64,000 nucleotides of DNA from Candidatus Nitrospira nitrosa (GCF_001458735.1 NZ_CZQA01000009.1:124001-188000); one strand, 5' to 3'; positions 39,354 to 47,198 are shown, counted from the stretch's first letter. The notes: generated by a model from the sequence alone, not told the origin. Program-made: numbers and translations.

Positions 39354-39689
39354 GTACCCACACTCACTGCATCATCAAGCGGATCTGTTTTTAACATGCC
39401 ACCGTTCAAGGGTCAATCGGCAACTCTCTCCCCTCCTCACACTATCACGTTCTTGAAACAGATTTCAGGCCATGATCCCATTCAATCTCTTCATCATCAT
39501 AATAATAGGCCTCGTGGCATCTCCCCAACCTGTTTGTTTCAATCTGGTGTGATGCAGAAACCTGATCTAGCCATCCGTTTCACCATGAGCCAGAGAGATA
39601 GTGTCTATTTGACGATTCGACAATCTGCGGTACGGTTGTCAGCGACAGTAGGTACGTCGCATTCGTGGAATAGATCGCGAGAATCAGTC

Positions 39690-40259
39690 ATGACCAAGGA
39701 AGAATTGGATCCCGGGAAGATATTCCTTTTGCGCGATTTTCTGTCCAACGACGAATGTGCCGCACTGATCCGACGGAGCGAAGGGCTGACGTACGAGGTG
39801 GGAACGGTCGGTGGTATGGTGGCCGAGGGAATCAGAAACAATGAGCGCGTCTTAGTTGACGACACACCGTTGGCCGACGCCTTGTTTCGCCGGGCCGTGC
39901 ACTGCCTTCCCCAGGTAGTCGACCATCGCCGCTTGGTCCGGTTCAACGAACGGTGGCGGTTTTACCGTTATCGCCCAGGACAAACCTTCCGACCCCATCG
40001 GGACGGCTCATACATGACGCTGGAGACTTACGAAAAGAGCGAGGTGACGTTCCTGATCTACCTGAACGACAACCTGACGGGTGGAGAAACACGGTTCTTT
40101 GAAGATATGGACCAGGTCGCGCGACGATCTCCCTATCTGACCGTGACCCCGACGACCGGAGCGGCACTGGTCTTTCTGCACGCGATTTGGCATGAGGGAG
40201 CGGTGGTGGAGAGTGGAGAGAAATATGTACTGCGCACCGATGTGATGTACAAGCTCTAG
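39690..40259 (+). CDS. 2-oxoglutarate/Fe(II) oxygenase, prolyl-4-hydroxylase-like
   Basis: The 189-residue protein begins near MTKEELDPGKIFLL. It has the Fe(II) ligands H-x-D in RPHRDGSYM near residue 108 and the distal His in HAIWHEGAVVESGEKYVLRTD near 170, with the 2-oxoglutarate-binding arginine. LIYLNDNLTGGETRFF is characteristic of P4Hc-domain enzymes. They hydroxylate proline or other side chains. The frame extends upstream to 39396 but that part is not conserved in character. Substrate unknown. Confidence 0.82.
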   Translation: MTKEELDPGKIFLLRDFLSNDECAALIRRSEGLTYEVGTVGGMVAEGIRNNERVLVDDTPLADALFRRAVHCLPQVVDHRRLVRFNERWRFYRYRPGQTFRPHRDGSYMTLETYEKSEVTFLIYLNDNLTGGETRFFEDMDQVARRSPYLTVTPTTGAALVFLHAIWHEGAVVESGEKYVLRTDVMYKL

Positions 40260-40487
40260 AATGCCTAGATAGCCGAGCGATGGCTGCTCTCCTCCTCATC
40301 GATGGTCGTCCTTCTTACACCTCGACAGACTCCCTAACCTTCTCATAGGATCCGATAAAGAGAGCTGCCCTCAATACATCACATCACGGTCAAAAACTCA
40401 TTTTCAGATCCAGATCCCATATCTCGTGCCTTCGAGATGCAAGGACGCACACTTCGAAGTCGTCCCCTTGTGACTACTGACATTTCT
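40260..40487. other. Non-coding stretch before the MITE-like repeat
   Basis: About 230 bases with no coding frame. No terminator with a U-run was seen after the oxygenase gene. Together with the repeat and riboswitch leader it makes a 600-base non-coding gap. Confidence 0.4.
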
Positions 40488-40622
40488 AACAGTCTGCTGA
40501 AAAACTTAACCTGTGTGCTTCGAGAAGCTTAGTACGAACGGGAAACCCTCATAGTTTCAATGCTCTTCTCGCTCATCCTGAGGCTCTCGAAGGATGAGTA
40601 GAGGGTTTTTCAGCAGGCTGCT
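40488..40622. repeat. MITE-like element with terminal inverted repeats
   Basis: A 135-base segment is bounded by near-perfect 18-base inverted ends: AACAGTCTGCTGAAAAAC at 40488-40505 and GTTTTTCAGCAGGCTGCT at 40605-40622 (two mismatches). Inside is a smaller dyad (CTCATCCTGAG..CTCTCGAAGGATGAG). No coding capacity. The size and ends match non-autonomous miniature transposable elements common in environmental bacteria. It ends 31 bases before the -35 of the guanidine riboswitch promoter. Confidence 0.8.
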
Positions 40623-40652
40623 ACAGTGGATTGATGGACTCAAGACGCAACC

Positions 40653-40681
40653 TTGACATTAGTAGGACAAGGGAATAGTCT
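40653..40681 (+). promoter_or_regulatory. Promoter of the guanidine-utilisation operon
   Basis: A perfect TTGACA (40653-40658) is followed after exactly 17 bases by TAGTCT (40676-40681), putting a transcription start near 40688, just upstream of the riboswitch. The -10 matches only three of six positions. Confidence 0.6.
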
Positions 40682-40703
40682 CCGAAAACAATGTTCCAAA
40701 AGG

Positions 40704-40806
40704 AAAACTAGGGTTCCGGCTTCCTTCCTTATCGGATGGAGCGACTGGTCCAAGAGTTTTCGGCCTCGCTAACGAGGCTCCACGGAGGGATAAAAGCCCG
40801 GGAGAT
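40704..40806 (+). promoter_or_regulatory. Guanidine-I riboswitch (ykkC RNA, subtype 1)
   Basis: The three conserved blocks of ykkC RNA occur in order: ACTAGGGTTCCG at 40708-40719, ACTGGTCCAAGAG at 40743-40755, and ACGGAGGGATAAAAGCCCGG followed by GAGA at 40782-40805. The middle region can form GCCTCG-CTAA-CGAGGC (40763-40778) as a hairpin. Subtype 1 senses guanidinium and turns on exporters, carboxylases or hydrolases. Here the downstream genes are a permease and a guanidinase-like ureohydrolase, which fits guanidine better than the ppGpp or PRPP variants. A terminator-like hairpin follows at once. Confidence 0.93.
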
Positions 40807-40831
40807 CATGTACGCAGGTACGTGGCCTTTT
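40807..40831 (+). terminator. Expression-platform terminator of the riboswitch
   Basis: CATGTAC-GCAG-GTACGTG (40807-40824) forms a 7-bp stem with one G-U pair, followed by GCC and four U at 40828-40831. It begins directly after the conserved 3' part of the aptamer. It would terminate without ligand and be disfavoured when the aptamer is ligand-stabilised. The stem is short, so strength is uncertain. Confidence 0.55.
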
Positions 40832-40863
40832 GGGAATCACACCCTTCACGAGGAGGCTTCGTT

Positions 40864-40941
40864 ATGCAACTTCATCCCAACTTCCATTCCGTAACGGATC
40901 AGTCAGACCTGCTGCCGAGCCGTGGCAGTTTGTCATGGTAA
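40864..40941 (+). CDS. Possible leader peptide upstream of the permease
   Basis: A 25-codon frame has the best ribosome-binding site in the leader: GAGGAGG at 40850-40856, seven bases before its ATG. Its TAA overlaps the permease start in an ATGGTAA arrangement (permease ATG at 40935, stop 40939-40941). The permease frame itself has no start codon positioned for this site. The peptide (begins MQLHPNFHSV, ends GSLSW) matches nothing I know; its likely role is translational coupling. Confidence 0.5.
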   Translation: MQLHPNFHSVTDQSDLLPSRGSLSW

Positions 40942-42401
40942 ATCACGAAATTCCGGATAACGATTCTTCTGCGACGGCGACCAGTACCTCCGAGACGCTT
41001 CAGCGCAGTCTGACGCTCTGGAACAGTTTGACCATCGGCTTCGCCACGGTCTCACCAGTGGCAGGGCTTTATGCCATCATCGGCGTACAGACAGTTGTAA
41101 CGGGGGGCGGTTGGTTTCCCGCACTGGCACTCTGCTTGGTGATGCAGTTGTTGGTCGCCACGGTGTATGCGGAGTTGTCCTCGCAAATTCCTATCGCAGG
41201 AGGTGCCTACAAATGGGCACGACAGCTCGGAGGCACCATCACCGGCACCTATGCCGGAGCCATCTACGTCAGTTCCACGATCGCCATGCTCACCACGACC
41301 GCCTATACCGGCGGGGTCTGGCTGGCGATTTTCTTCGGATCGGGAGGCGGAACAACAGGTGTGTCTCTGGTCATCTGGGGCGCGGTGTTCCTGTTGGTCT
41401 GCACCATCCTCAACCTCATCCACGTCTCGGTCTTCAAGTTCCTCATCTCCCTAGGCGTCTATGCGGAAATCATCGGTTCATTCGGCGTCGCACTCTTGCT
41501 GTTCTTCTTTTTCCGGCAGCACGACTTTTCCGAACTGTACGCCCATCTGGGGACAGGAACGGCTCCAAGTCAGACCGCGGCGTTTCTGGCTGCGCTTGCC
41601 ATTTCCGGTTGGGCCTTCATCGGGTTCGATGCCTGCTCGACCATTGCCGAAGAAACGCACGAACCGAAACGGATGGTGCCACGGGCGATCTTTCTCTCGC
41701 TCTGTATGGTGGGGAGCGTCGTGCTCTTCAACTCTGCCGCCCTGACCCTCAGCTTCAACCGTGAGACGTTACAGCAGACAAGTGCGGTATCCGATCCTGT
41801 CACGCCAGTGATCGTCGCCAACTTTGGAGCGTGGGCGGAGACGCCTTTTCTGGCGATCGTCATGATCGCATTCCTGGCCTGCGGATCTTCGATGGTGCAG
41901 TACACCTCCAGGATTGTGTTCTCCATGGCGCGCGAAGGGAGTATGCCGGCCGTCCTCAGTCGGGTCACCTCAGCCGGAGCTCCGCATAATGCCGTGCTGT
42001 CCACGGTTCTCCTGGCCACGCTGGGATTGCTCTTCGGACTGAATGATGAAGCGGTCGCCACGGTCTTGGCATTTGGGACCGGCGGGTTGTACGCCATGTT
42101 TGCGATGACGACCGGCGTGGGACTCTACACCCGCGTCACAGGACGCTGGGATCCCTCATTGGGCGAATTGAAACTGGGTACATGGGGATTACTGATCAAT
42201 ATCGCCGCGTTCCTCTGGTCGCTGTTTGAATTCCTGAACATCGCCTGGCCACGTCCCTATGCCACCTCGCCCAATGCCCCTTGGTGGCAACTCTGGGCGG
42301 TCCCGCTCGTCCTGGGCAGCATACTCACAGTGACGACGCTCTATATCTTTATTGGTAGGAACGAGGCATCAGCCCATCCAGAAAAGGCCAAGCCCGGGTA
42401 A
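40935..42401 (+). CDS. APC-family amino acid/polyamine-type permease, probable guanidine importer
   Basis: This 488-residue protein has about twelve membrane segments and the APC signatures GFATVSPVAGLYAIIG near residue 25, AELSSQIPIAGGAYKWARQL near 75 and GFDACSTIAEETHEPKRMVPRAI near 230. APC permeases import amino acids or cations. Being directly downstream of a guanidine riboswitch and before a guanidinase-like gene, it most likely takes up guanidinium; this is inference. The frame opens further upstream but the ATG at 40935 gives a normal N-terminus coupled to the leader ORF. Confidence 0.9.
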   Translation: MVNHEIPDNDSSATATSTSETLQRSLTLWNSLTIGFATVSPVAGLYAIIGVQTVVTGGGWFPALALCLVMQLLVATVYAELSSQIPIAGGAYKWARQLGGTITGTYAGAIYVSSTIAMLTTTAYTGGVWLAIFFGSGGGTTGVSLVIWGAVFLLVCTILNLIHVSVFKFLISLGVYAEIIGSFGVALLLFFFFRQHDFSELYAHLGTGTAPSQTAAFLAALAISGWAFIGFDACSTIAEETHEPKRMVPRAIFLSLCMVGSVVLFNSAALTLSFNRETLQQTSAVSDPVTPVIVANFGAWAETPFLAIVMIAFLACGSSMVQYTSRIVFSMAREGSMPAVLSRVTSAGAPHNAVLSTVLLATLGLLFGLNDEAVATVLAFGTGGLYAMFAMTTGVGLYTRVTGRWDPSLGELKLGTWGLLINIAAFLWSLFEFLNIAWPRPYATSPNAPWWQLWAVPLVLGSILTVTTLYIFIGRNEASAHPEKAKPG

Positions 42402-42491
42402 GAATGACGGAAGGCACTGTATCCAGACCTGTGTTGTAAGGAACGATTCACAGAGAGTCAGAATCTATTGATCCGATAGAAAGGAGCATTC

Positions 42492-43640
42492 ATGGCAAAG
42501 AAGAAAACGTATCAAGGCAAGGTTCCTCTCCATGACAACTACGGGCCGGAGGCGAAGTTCGCCGTGGAAGCGGAGGCACTGCTGCCGACCACGAAATATG
42601 AAGAAGAAGTCGCCCGAGGTCTTGAATTAGGCCTGCCCGGGGCTGATTCCATCAAAGATCGCCGCATTCCCACTTTCAGTCGCGGAGAGCTTCCCCACTT
42701 TGCCGGCATCAATACCTTCACCAAAGCGCCCTATGTCGAGGATGTCCGCAAGTGCGGGGGCTACGATGTCGCCATTCTTGGAGCGCCGTTCGACGGTGGA
42801 ACCACCTATCGGGCAGGCACCCGATTCGGCCCCCAAGGCATCCGCAAAATCTCGGCCTTATACGGTACCTATAGCTTCGAGCTTGGGGTGGATCTCCGGG
42901 AGTCGATCTCCATGTGCGATCTCGGCGATGTGTTTACCATTCCCGGCAATATCGAGAAGACCTTCGACCAAGTCAGTAAGGGCGTGGGGCATGTCTATGC
43001 CAGTGGGGCCTTTCCCGTAGTGTTGGGTGGAGACCATTCTCTGGGATTCGCGACCGTGCGAGGCGTGGCGCAGAATATGGGCGGCAAGAAACTCGGTATC
43101 CTTCACTTCGATCGGCACGTCGATACCCAGGAGACCGATCTCGACGAGCGGATGCACACCACCCCCTGGTTTCATGCGACGAATATTCCCAACGTGCCGG
43201 CGAAGAATCTCGTCCAGATCGGCATCGGCGGCTGGCAAGCGCCACGGCCCGGCGTGAAGTCCGGCCGTGAACGTCAAACGAGCATCATGACCGTGACCGA
43301 CTGTGTGGAAATGGGCATCGAGAATGCCGCAAAGCAGGCCCTCGAAGTCGCGTTTAATGGTGTTGATGCGGTGTGGTTGAGTTTCGATGTCGATTGCTTG
43401 GACGCCGCCTTTGTGCCCGGCACCGGTTGGCCGGAGCCGGGCGGCTTTCTCCCGCGTGAAGTGTTGAAGTTTCTCCAGATCATCGCCGACACGAAACCCC
43501 TGGCGGGGATGGAAATCGTGGAATGCTCCCCGCCTTACGACGCGGCAGAGATTACGAGCCTCATGGCCACCAGGGTGATTTGTGATGTCTTGGCTTGCCA
43601 AGTGCGATCAGGCCATCTGGCTAATCGCAAGAAGCGTTAA
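42492..43640 (+). CDS. gdmH: Ureohydrolase family, probable Ni-dependent guanidine hydrolase
   Basis: This 382-residue arginase/agmatinase-fold protein has a long N-terminal extension of about 85 residues. The metal ligands are present: His182 in GGDHS, Asp207, His209 and Asp211 in HFDRHVD, Asp299 and Asp301 in SFDVDCLD. HFDRHVD has Arg where agmatinases usually have Ala. The segment PGTGWPEPGG puts Trp at residue 313, where I recall a conserved Trp distinguishing guanidine hydrolases. Hydrolysis of guanidine gives ammonium and urea. The riboswitch upstream supports this over agmatinase. AAGGAG lies six bases before the ATG. The HypA/HypB-like nickel chaperones known to serve GdmH are not in the window. 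Confidence 0.88.
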   Translation: MAKKKTYQGKVPLHDNYGPEAKFAVEAEALLPTTKYEEEVARGLELGLPGADSIKDRRIPTFSRGELPHFAGINTFTKAPYVEDVRKCGGYDVAILGAPFDGGTTYRAGTRFGPQGIRKISALYGTYSFELGVDLRESISMCDLGDVFTIPGNIEKTFDQVSKGVGHVYASGAFPVVLGGDHSLGFATVRGVAQNMGGKKLGILHFDRHVDTQETDLDERMHTTPWFHATNIPNVPAKNLVQIGIGGWQAPRPGVKSGRERQTSIMTVTDCVEMGIENAAKQALEVAFNGVDAVWLSFDVDCLDAAFVPGTGWPEPGGFLPREVLKFLQIIADTKPLAGMEIVECSPPYDAAEITSLMATRVICDVLACQVRSGHLANRKKR

Positions 43641-43674
43641 GAAATACCGAATCGTTGGATGGGCAAAGATGGAG

Positions 43675-43708
43675 ATTGACGGGCCTGCATCCCTGCAGGC
43701 CCGTCAAT
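43675..43708. terminator. Strong hairpin after gdmH
   Basis: A perfect 15-bp stem with a four-base loop (ATTGACGGGCCTGCA / TGCAGGCCCGTCAAT) starts 35 bases after the gdmH stop. It lacks a U-run but its position and stability suggest a transcript end or RNA-stabilising structure. Confidence 0.65.
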
Positions 43709-43757
43709 GATGTCTCAGTGAGGAGATAAAGGCATCCGCCCCTAAAGTATCGAATCA

Positions 43758-43906
43758 GTGGACCAGTTTTACCCCGTGCTGGTTGTTGGGTGGACTCTCA
43801 ATATGGAAATGTATTTTTACGCCATGTTCACCGTAGCGATCGCCATCAATCGCAAGCTGGCCCCAATCCTTGTCGTACTGACGATCAAGAGAGGGCTTCG
43901 GAAATT
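43758..43906 (+). pseudogene. Acyltransferase-3 gene fragment
   Basis: The frame from 43758 encodes [19 protein letters not shown] followed by a hydrophobic run with a KLAP turn, closely matching the central region of acyltransferase-3 (OafA-type) membrane proteins (GWTLNYEMFFY). There is an in-frame stop just upstream and the IS begins just downstream, so only about 45 codons remain. It is debris of a larger gene. Confidence 0.7.
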
Positions 43907-43978
43907 CGGACAGTGTGATAAGTGGGAGCCTGGCTTCACCAACGCCACCGGAAGGTGGCGACACAAAGGAGCGAGGCA

Positions 43979-44278
43979 ATGAAACGCACGAGACGGAATC
44001 ACGGAGCCACCTTTAAAGCACAGGTGGCGTTGGCCGCGGTCAAAGGGGATAAGACCCTGGCCGAATTGGCCGAGCAATTCAGCGTCCACCCCACCCAGAT
44101 CACAGAATGGAAACAGCAGTTGCTGGCGCGAGCCTCGGACGTATTTGGTGGGACGAAACCATCAGCGGAGGCTCCGGATCTCAAGACCCTGCACGCGAAG
44201 ATCGGGCAACTGACCTTGGAGAATGATTTTTTAGAAGGCGCGCTCACCAAGGCCGGCTTGCTGAGCGCAAAGCGATGA
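43979..44278 (+). CDS. IS3-family transposase OrfA (HTH protein)
   Basis: This 99-residue protein begins with a helix-turn-helix typical of IS3 OrfA ([26 protein letters not shown] then [16 protein letters not shown]), followed by a leucine-zipper-like helix ([19 protein letters not shown]). It binds the IS ends. It overlaps orfB by four bases (ATGA), so OrfB is made by reinitiation or frameshifting. Confidence 0.92.
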
Positions 44279-45105
44279 TCGATCGCACGCATCCCTTGCC
44301 GGTTGTGCGGCAATGCCAACTCCTGCAGCTGGCCCGCTCGACCGCCTATTACCAGCTGACGCCGACCTCCGAGACGACGCTGGCGTTGATGCGGCGGATT
44401 GACGAGCTGCATCTGAACTATCCCTTTGCCGGGGCTCGGATGCTGCGCGATCTGTTACAGCAGGAGGGCCATGCCATTGGGCGACGCCAGGTGGTCACCC
44501 TCATGCGCAGGATGGGGATTGAGGCGCTGTATCGGAAACCGCATCTGAGTCGGCGGCATCCGGCCCACACCATCTACCCGTATCTCCTCCGTGATCTCAC
44601 GATCTGTCGTCCCAATCATGTCTGGGCGGCCGATATCACCTATATTCCGATGCGACGCGGCTTCGTGTATCTCTTCGCTATCTTGGACTGGGCCAGTCGC
44701 CGAGTGTTGGCTTGGCGGCTCTCCAATACGTTGACCACGGACTTCTGTCTCGACGCCGTGCGAGAGGCGATCACGCAGCATGGCTGCCCCGAGATCTTCA
44801 ACACGGATCAAGGGTGCCAGTTCACCAGCCAGGAGTTCACGGGACTCTTGAAAGACCACGGCATTCAGATCAGCATGGACGGCAAAGGCTGCTGGCGGGA
44901 TAACGTCTTCGTGGAACGGTTGTGGAGAAGCCTGAAATATGAGGAGGTCTATTTGCACGCGTATGACACGGTCAGCACTGCCTATCAGGGGCTGGAGCGC
45001 TATCTGCTGTTCTACAACCAGACCCGACCGCATCAGGCGCTTGATGGCCAGACGCCCGACCAGGTCTATTATGACAATCTGACCACACGACGGACTGCCG
45101 CGTAG
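44275..45105 (+). CDS. IS3-family transposase OrfB (DDE integrase)
   Basis: This 276-residue protein has an HTH_21 region (FAGARMLRDLLQQEGHAIGRRQVVTLMRRMGI split around 47-82) and the rve integrase core with the DDE triad in VWAADITYIP, FNTDQGCQFTS and DNVFVERLWRSLKYEEVY. It catalyses transposition. The length is normal and there is no stop. Confidence 0.95.
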   Translation: MIDRTHPLPVVRQCQLLQLARSTAYYQLTPTSETTLALMRRIDELHLNYPFAGARMLRDLLQQEGHAIGRRQVVTLMRRMGIEALYRKPHLSRRHPAHTIYPYLLRDLTICRPNHVWAADITYIPMRRGFVYLFAILDWASRRVLAWRLSNTLTTDFCLDAVREAITQHGCPEIFNTDQGCQFTSQEFTGLLKDHGIQISMDGKGCWRDNVFVERLWRSLKYEEVYLHAYDTVSTAYQGLERYLLFYNQTRPHQALDGQTPDQVYYDNLTTRRTAA

Positions 45106-45148
45106 TCAGCAATCCGCCAGGCGCCACTTATGAACTGGTAAAAACTGT

Positions 45149-45257
45149 CCAACCAACCGGAGCCACCTCTCTCGAGATCCGCGTCATCGGTCACGGCTTG
45201 CGCCTCCTGATCCCGTCCTGTGGCATACACCATTACAAAGTGGAACTGAACACCTAA
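45149..45257 (+). pseudogene. C-terminal gene remnant right of the IS
   Basis: A plus-strand frame runs from the IS edge to a double stop (TAA TAG at 45255-45260) and encodes about 35 residues including GATSLEIRVIGHGLRLLIPS. This looks like the tail of a real protein cut off by the IS. It does not resemble acyltransferase-3, so it may not match the left-hand remnant. Family not recognised. Confidence 0.35.
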
Positions 45258-45294
45258 TAGAACGTGTTAACATCGAGCCAGTGAGTTTTTAGCC

Positions 45295-46410
45295 ATGAAA
45301 CAATTGTTTTTTGTAAAGAAGGGCAAGTTGGAATGGAGAGATGTTGCATTGCCCCAACTGACGCATGCTCACGAGGCATTGGTAAGACCATTTGCCGTCG
45401 CCAAATGCGATCTCGATGATTTGTACCTTTTCGACCACATAGTCCCCAAACTTACAATCGGTAAGTTCTTCGGTATCGTTGATCCCTTGTTTAACCAGTA
45501 TTTCGGGAAGATGATCTCCGGACCTTTCGCCTTTGGTCATGAATGTGTAGCGGAAGTCCTGGAAGTAGGCGATCATGTCACACACGTGAAAGCAGGAGAT
45601 GTGGTCTCCGTTCCTTTTCAGCTGTCTTGCGGATCTTGTATGAATTGTGCAAACGGCATAACAAGTTCCTGCCAGCGCTTTCCTAAGTTGTCAACCTATG
45701 GCTTAGGGTTACATCTGCAATTCGGAGGCGCCATGTCGGATGTCATCAAAGTACCCTATGCAGACGCGATGTTGTTGAACATCCCTGCTCACATTGATCC
45801 AGTTCACCTCGCCAGTCTGAGCGACAATGTGCCGGATGCCTACAGAGCCATCGTTCCCTATTTGGAAAAGGACGCCAATCAATCGGTGCTCATCATCGGA
45901 GGAAGGCCGAGGAGCATCGGCTTGTATTGCATACTCCTGGCGAAAGCCATGGGTGCCAGGGAAATTGCATACGTGGATGAGATCAATGATGATCTGGCAT
46001 TGGCAAAGACTATAGGCGCTGATACGTGTCATGCTTCCGTGACAGAAGTGAAAGATAGATATGACATCGTGGTAGAAGCGACCTCCAGCGGTAAAGGATT
46101 GAACGTTGCGCTGAGCAGTGTGAAGAACTATGGTGTCTGTACAAGCGTTGGCATTTATCCCAAGAAATTTGCACTACCATTGGTAGACATGTACATCACC
46201 GGCATTACGCATAAAACAGGCTTAGCCAATGCAAGAACGGATGCGGAAAAAGTGTTAAACCTGATCCGGACCAATAAACTCGATCTCAGTCAGGTGACAA
46301 CAAAACTGGACACCTGGAATAATGCCGTCGATGCGTTCTTAAGTAAAACCTCGAAAGTGATCGTCACGCGCGACCGATTGTTTGACGATTCTGTTGCAAC
46401 GTGCGTGTGA
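45295..46410 (+). CDS. Zinc-dependent alcohol dehydrogenase family (MDR)
   Basis: This 371-residue medium-chain dehydrogenase has the catalytic zinc region FGHECVAEVLEVGDHV near residue 81 and a structural zinc cluster LSCGSCMNCANGITSSC near 105. The nucleotide-binding loop is VLIIGGRPRSIGLYC near 200, with an unusual GGRPRSIG in place of GxGxxG. It probably oxidises an alcohol or polyol with NAD(P). The gene appears less GC-rich than its neighbours and lies between an IS and transposon debris, so transfer is likely. No strong ribosome site is visible. Confidence 0.87.
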   Translation: MKQLFFVKKGKLEWRDVALPQLTHAHEALVRPFAVAKCDLDDLYLFDHIVPKLTIGKFFGIVDPLFNQYFGKMISGPFAFGHECVAEVLEVGDHVTHVKAGDVVSVPFQLSCGSCMNCANGITSSCQRFPKLSTYGLGLHLQFGGAMSDVIKVPYADAMLLNIPAHIDPVHLASLSDNVPDAYRAIVPYLEKDANQSVLIIGGRPRSIGLYCILLAKAMGAREIAYVDEINDDLALAKTIGADTCHASVTEVKDRYDIVVEATSSGKGLNVALSSVKNYGVCTSVGIYPKKFALPLVDMYITGITHKTGLANARTDAEKVLNLIRTNKLDLSQVTTKLDTWNNAVDAFLSKTSKVIVTRDRLFDDSVATCV

Positions 46411-46521
46411 AGAGAACAGTCTCCTCACTCAGCACTGCGCCCACACCCCCTGTGTCAGAATAGTTGTCGCGTCACTCAGGGGAATTCTTAGAAACCACCA
46501 GGAGACGAAACGAGGACCTGG

Positions 46522-46593
46522 ATGAAGTATTCAGTGGAACGCAAAGACGAGGTGCTGAAGAAGATGTTGCCGCCGCACAGGGAAATGCAATAG
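46522..46593 (+). pseudogene. Transposase OrfA fragment
   Basis: A 23-codon frame starting MKYSVERKDEVLKKMLPPHR resembles the N-terminus of IS3-type OrfA proteins and then meets a TAG. The remaining transposase is absent or scrambled. This is decayed mobile-element sequence. Confidence 0.55.
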
Positions 46594-47198
46594 GGTCGGA
46601 TACCTTTGCTATCAGGCTGTCGACAAAGTCTACCAGCGGCGCTCTCGCCTTACTCAGAAGCTCAACGTACGGCAGAGAGTACGACTCGCCCATTCGTTCG
46701 CTGCGGCCTTGCTGGAAGGCCTTTCCGAATTGCCTGCGCGGTATTCTCCAGACGTTCGTGACCTCAGGCAGGGCTCGCTTCCCGAGCTCGTTCTTGGGTT
46801 TGTCAAGACACTGCTGACCGTCTCGCGCCTCAAAATCGCTGACTTTTTGGTGCGGGATCTTGCACCGTGCACTGTGCGGGAATCCAGATTCCAGCTTTGC
46901 CGGTCACCTTCCCCAGTAGCCGTTCTATTTTCCACTCTTACCTGACGCGTGATGAGTTGATAAGGTGTCTTGTCTCTACCCTGCTCGCGTCAACCGACGC
47001 TTTCCTGATCCATCAGTCGGCCTCGCGATGCGCACTACTTTATGCACATGCAATCGGGCAAGGCCGGAAATGAACCTTGTCTGGTTTTATCAGACTCCAT
47101 TTCTACAGTTGGGGTGTTCTTACGGTTTAGGGGAGGTTGACCATTGGACAACGTGAGAAGAAGCCTCGCTCATCTTTTCTTCATCTAAACATCTCTGC
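46594..47198. other. Unassigned intergenic region with decayed ORFs
   Basis: About 600 bases between transposase debris and the YggX-like gene. One frame ending at 46945 reads KVYQRRSRLTQKLNVRQR... and LPELVLGFVKTLLTVSRLKIADFLVRDL without a good start; it is possibly the remains of a protein. Nothing else is recognised. Confidence 0.35.

Larger units (their letters stand above)
43906..45152 (+). mobile_element. IS3-family insertion sequence
   Basis: A segment of about 1.25 kb holds orfA and orfB and ends in imperfect inverted repeats: left TTCGGACAGTGTGATAAGTGG at about 43905, right (reverse complement) TTGGACAGTTTTTACC...CATAAGTGG at about 45152. The GGACAGT and ATAAGTGG blocks are shared, but spacing between them differs. 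No clear target duplication was seen. Both ORFs look intact, so it may be active. Confidence 0.8.

Noticed and set aside
39396-39689. N-terminal extension of the 2OG-Fe(II) oxygenase
   Set aside because: The 98 extra codons have a random-looking composition and no conserved segment; the ATG at 39690 gives a normal-length domain.
42492-43640. Naming the ureohydrolase agmatinase (speB)
   Set aside because: The guanidine riboswitch, N-terminal extension and Trp in TGWPEPGG favour guanidine hydrolase; no polyamine gene is adjacent.
43758-43979. Treating TGGACCAGTTTTACC at 43759 as the left IS end
   Set aside because: It resembles the right end by eye, but this region encodes an acyltransferase fragment, and GGACAGT...ATAAGTGG at about 43906 shares two blocks with the right end.
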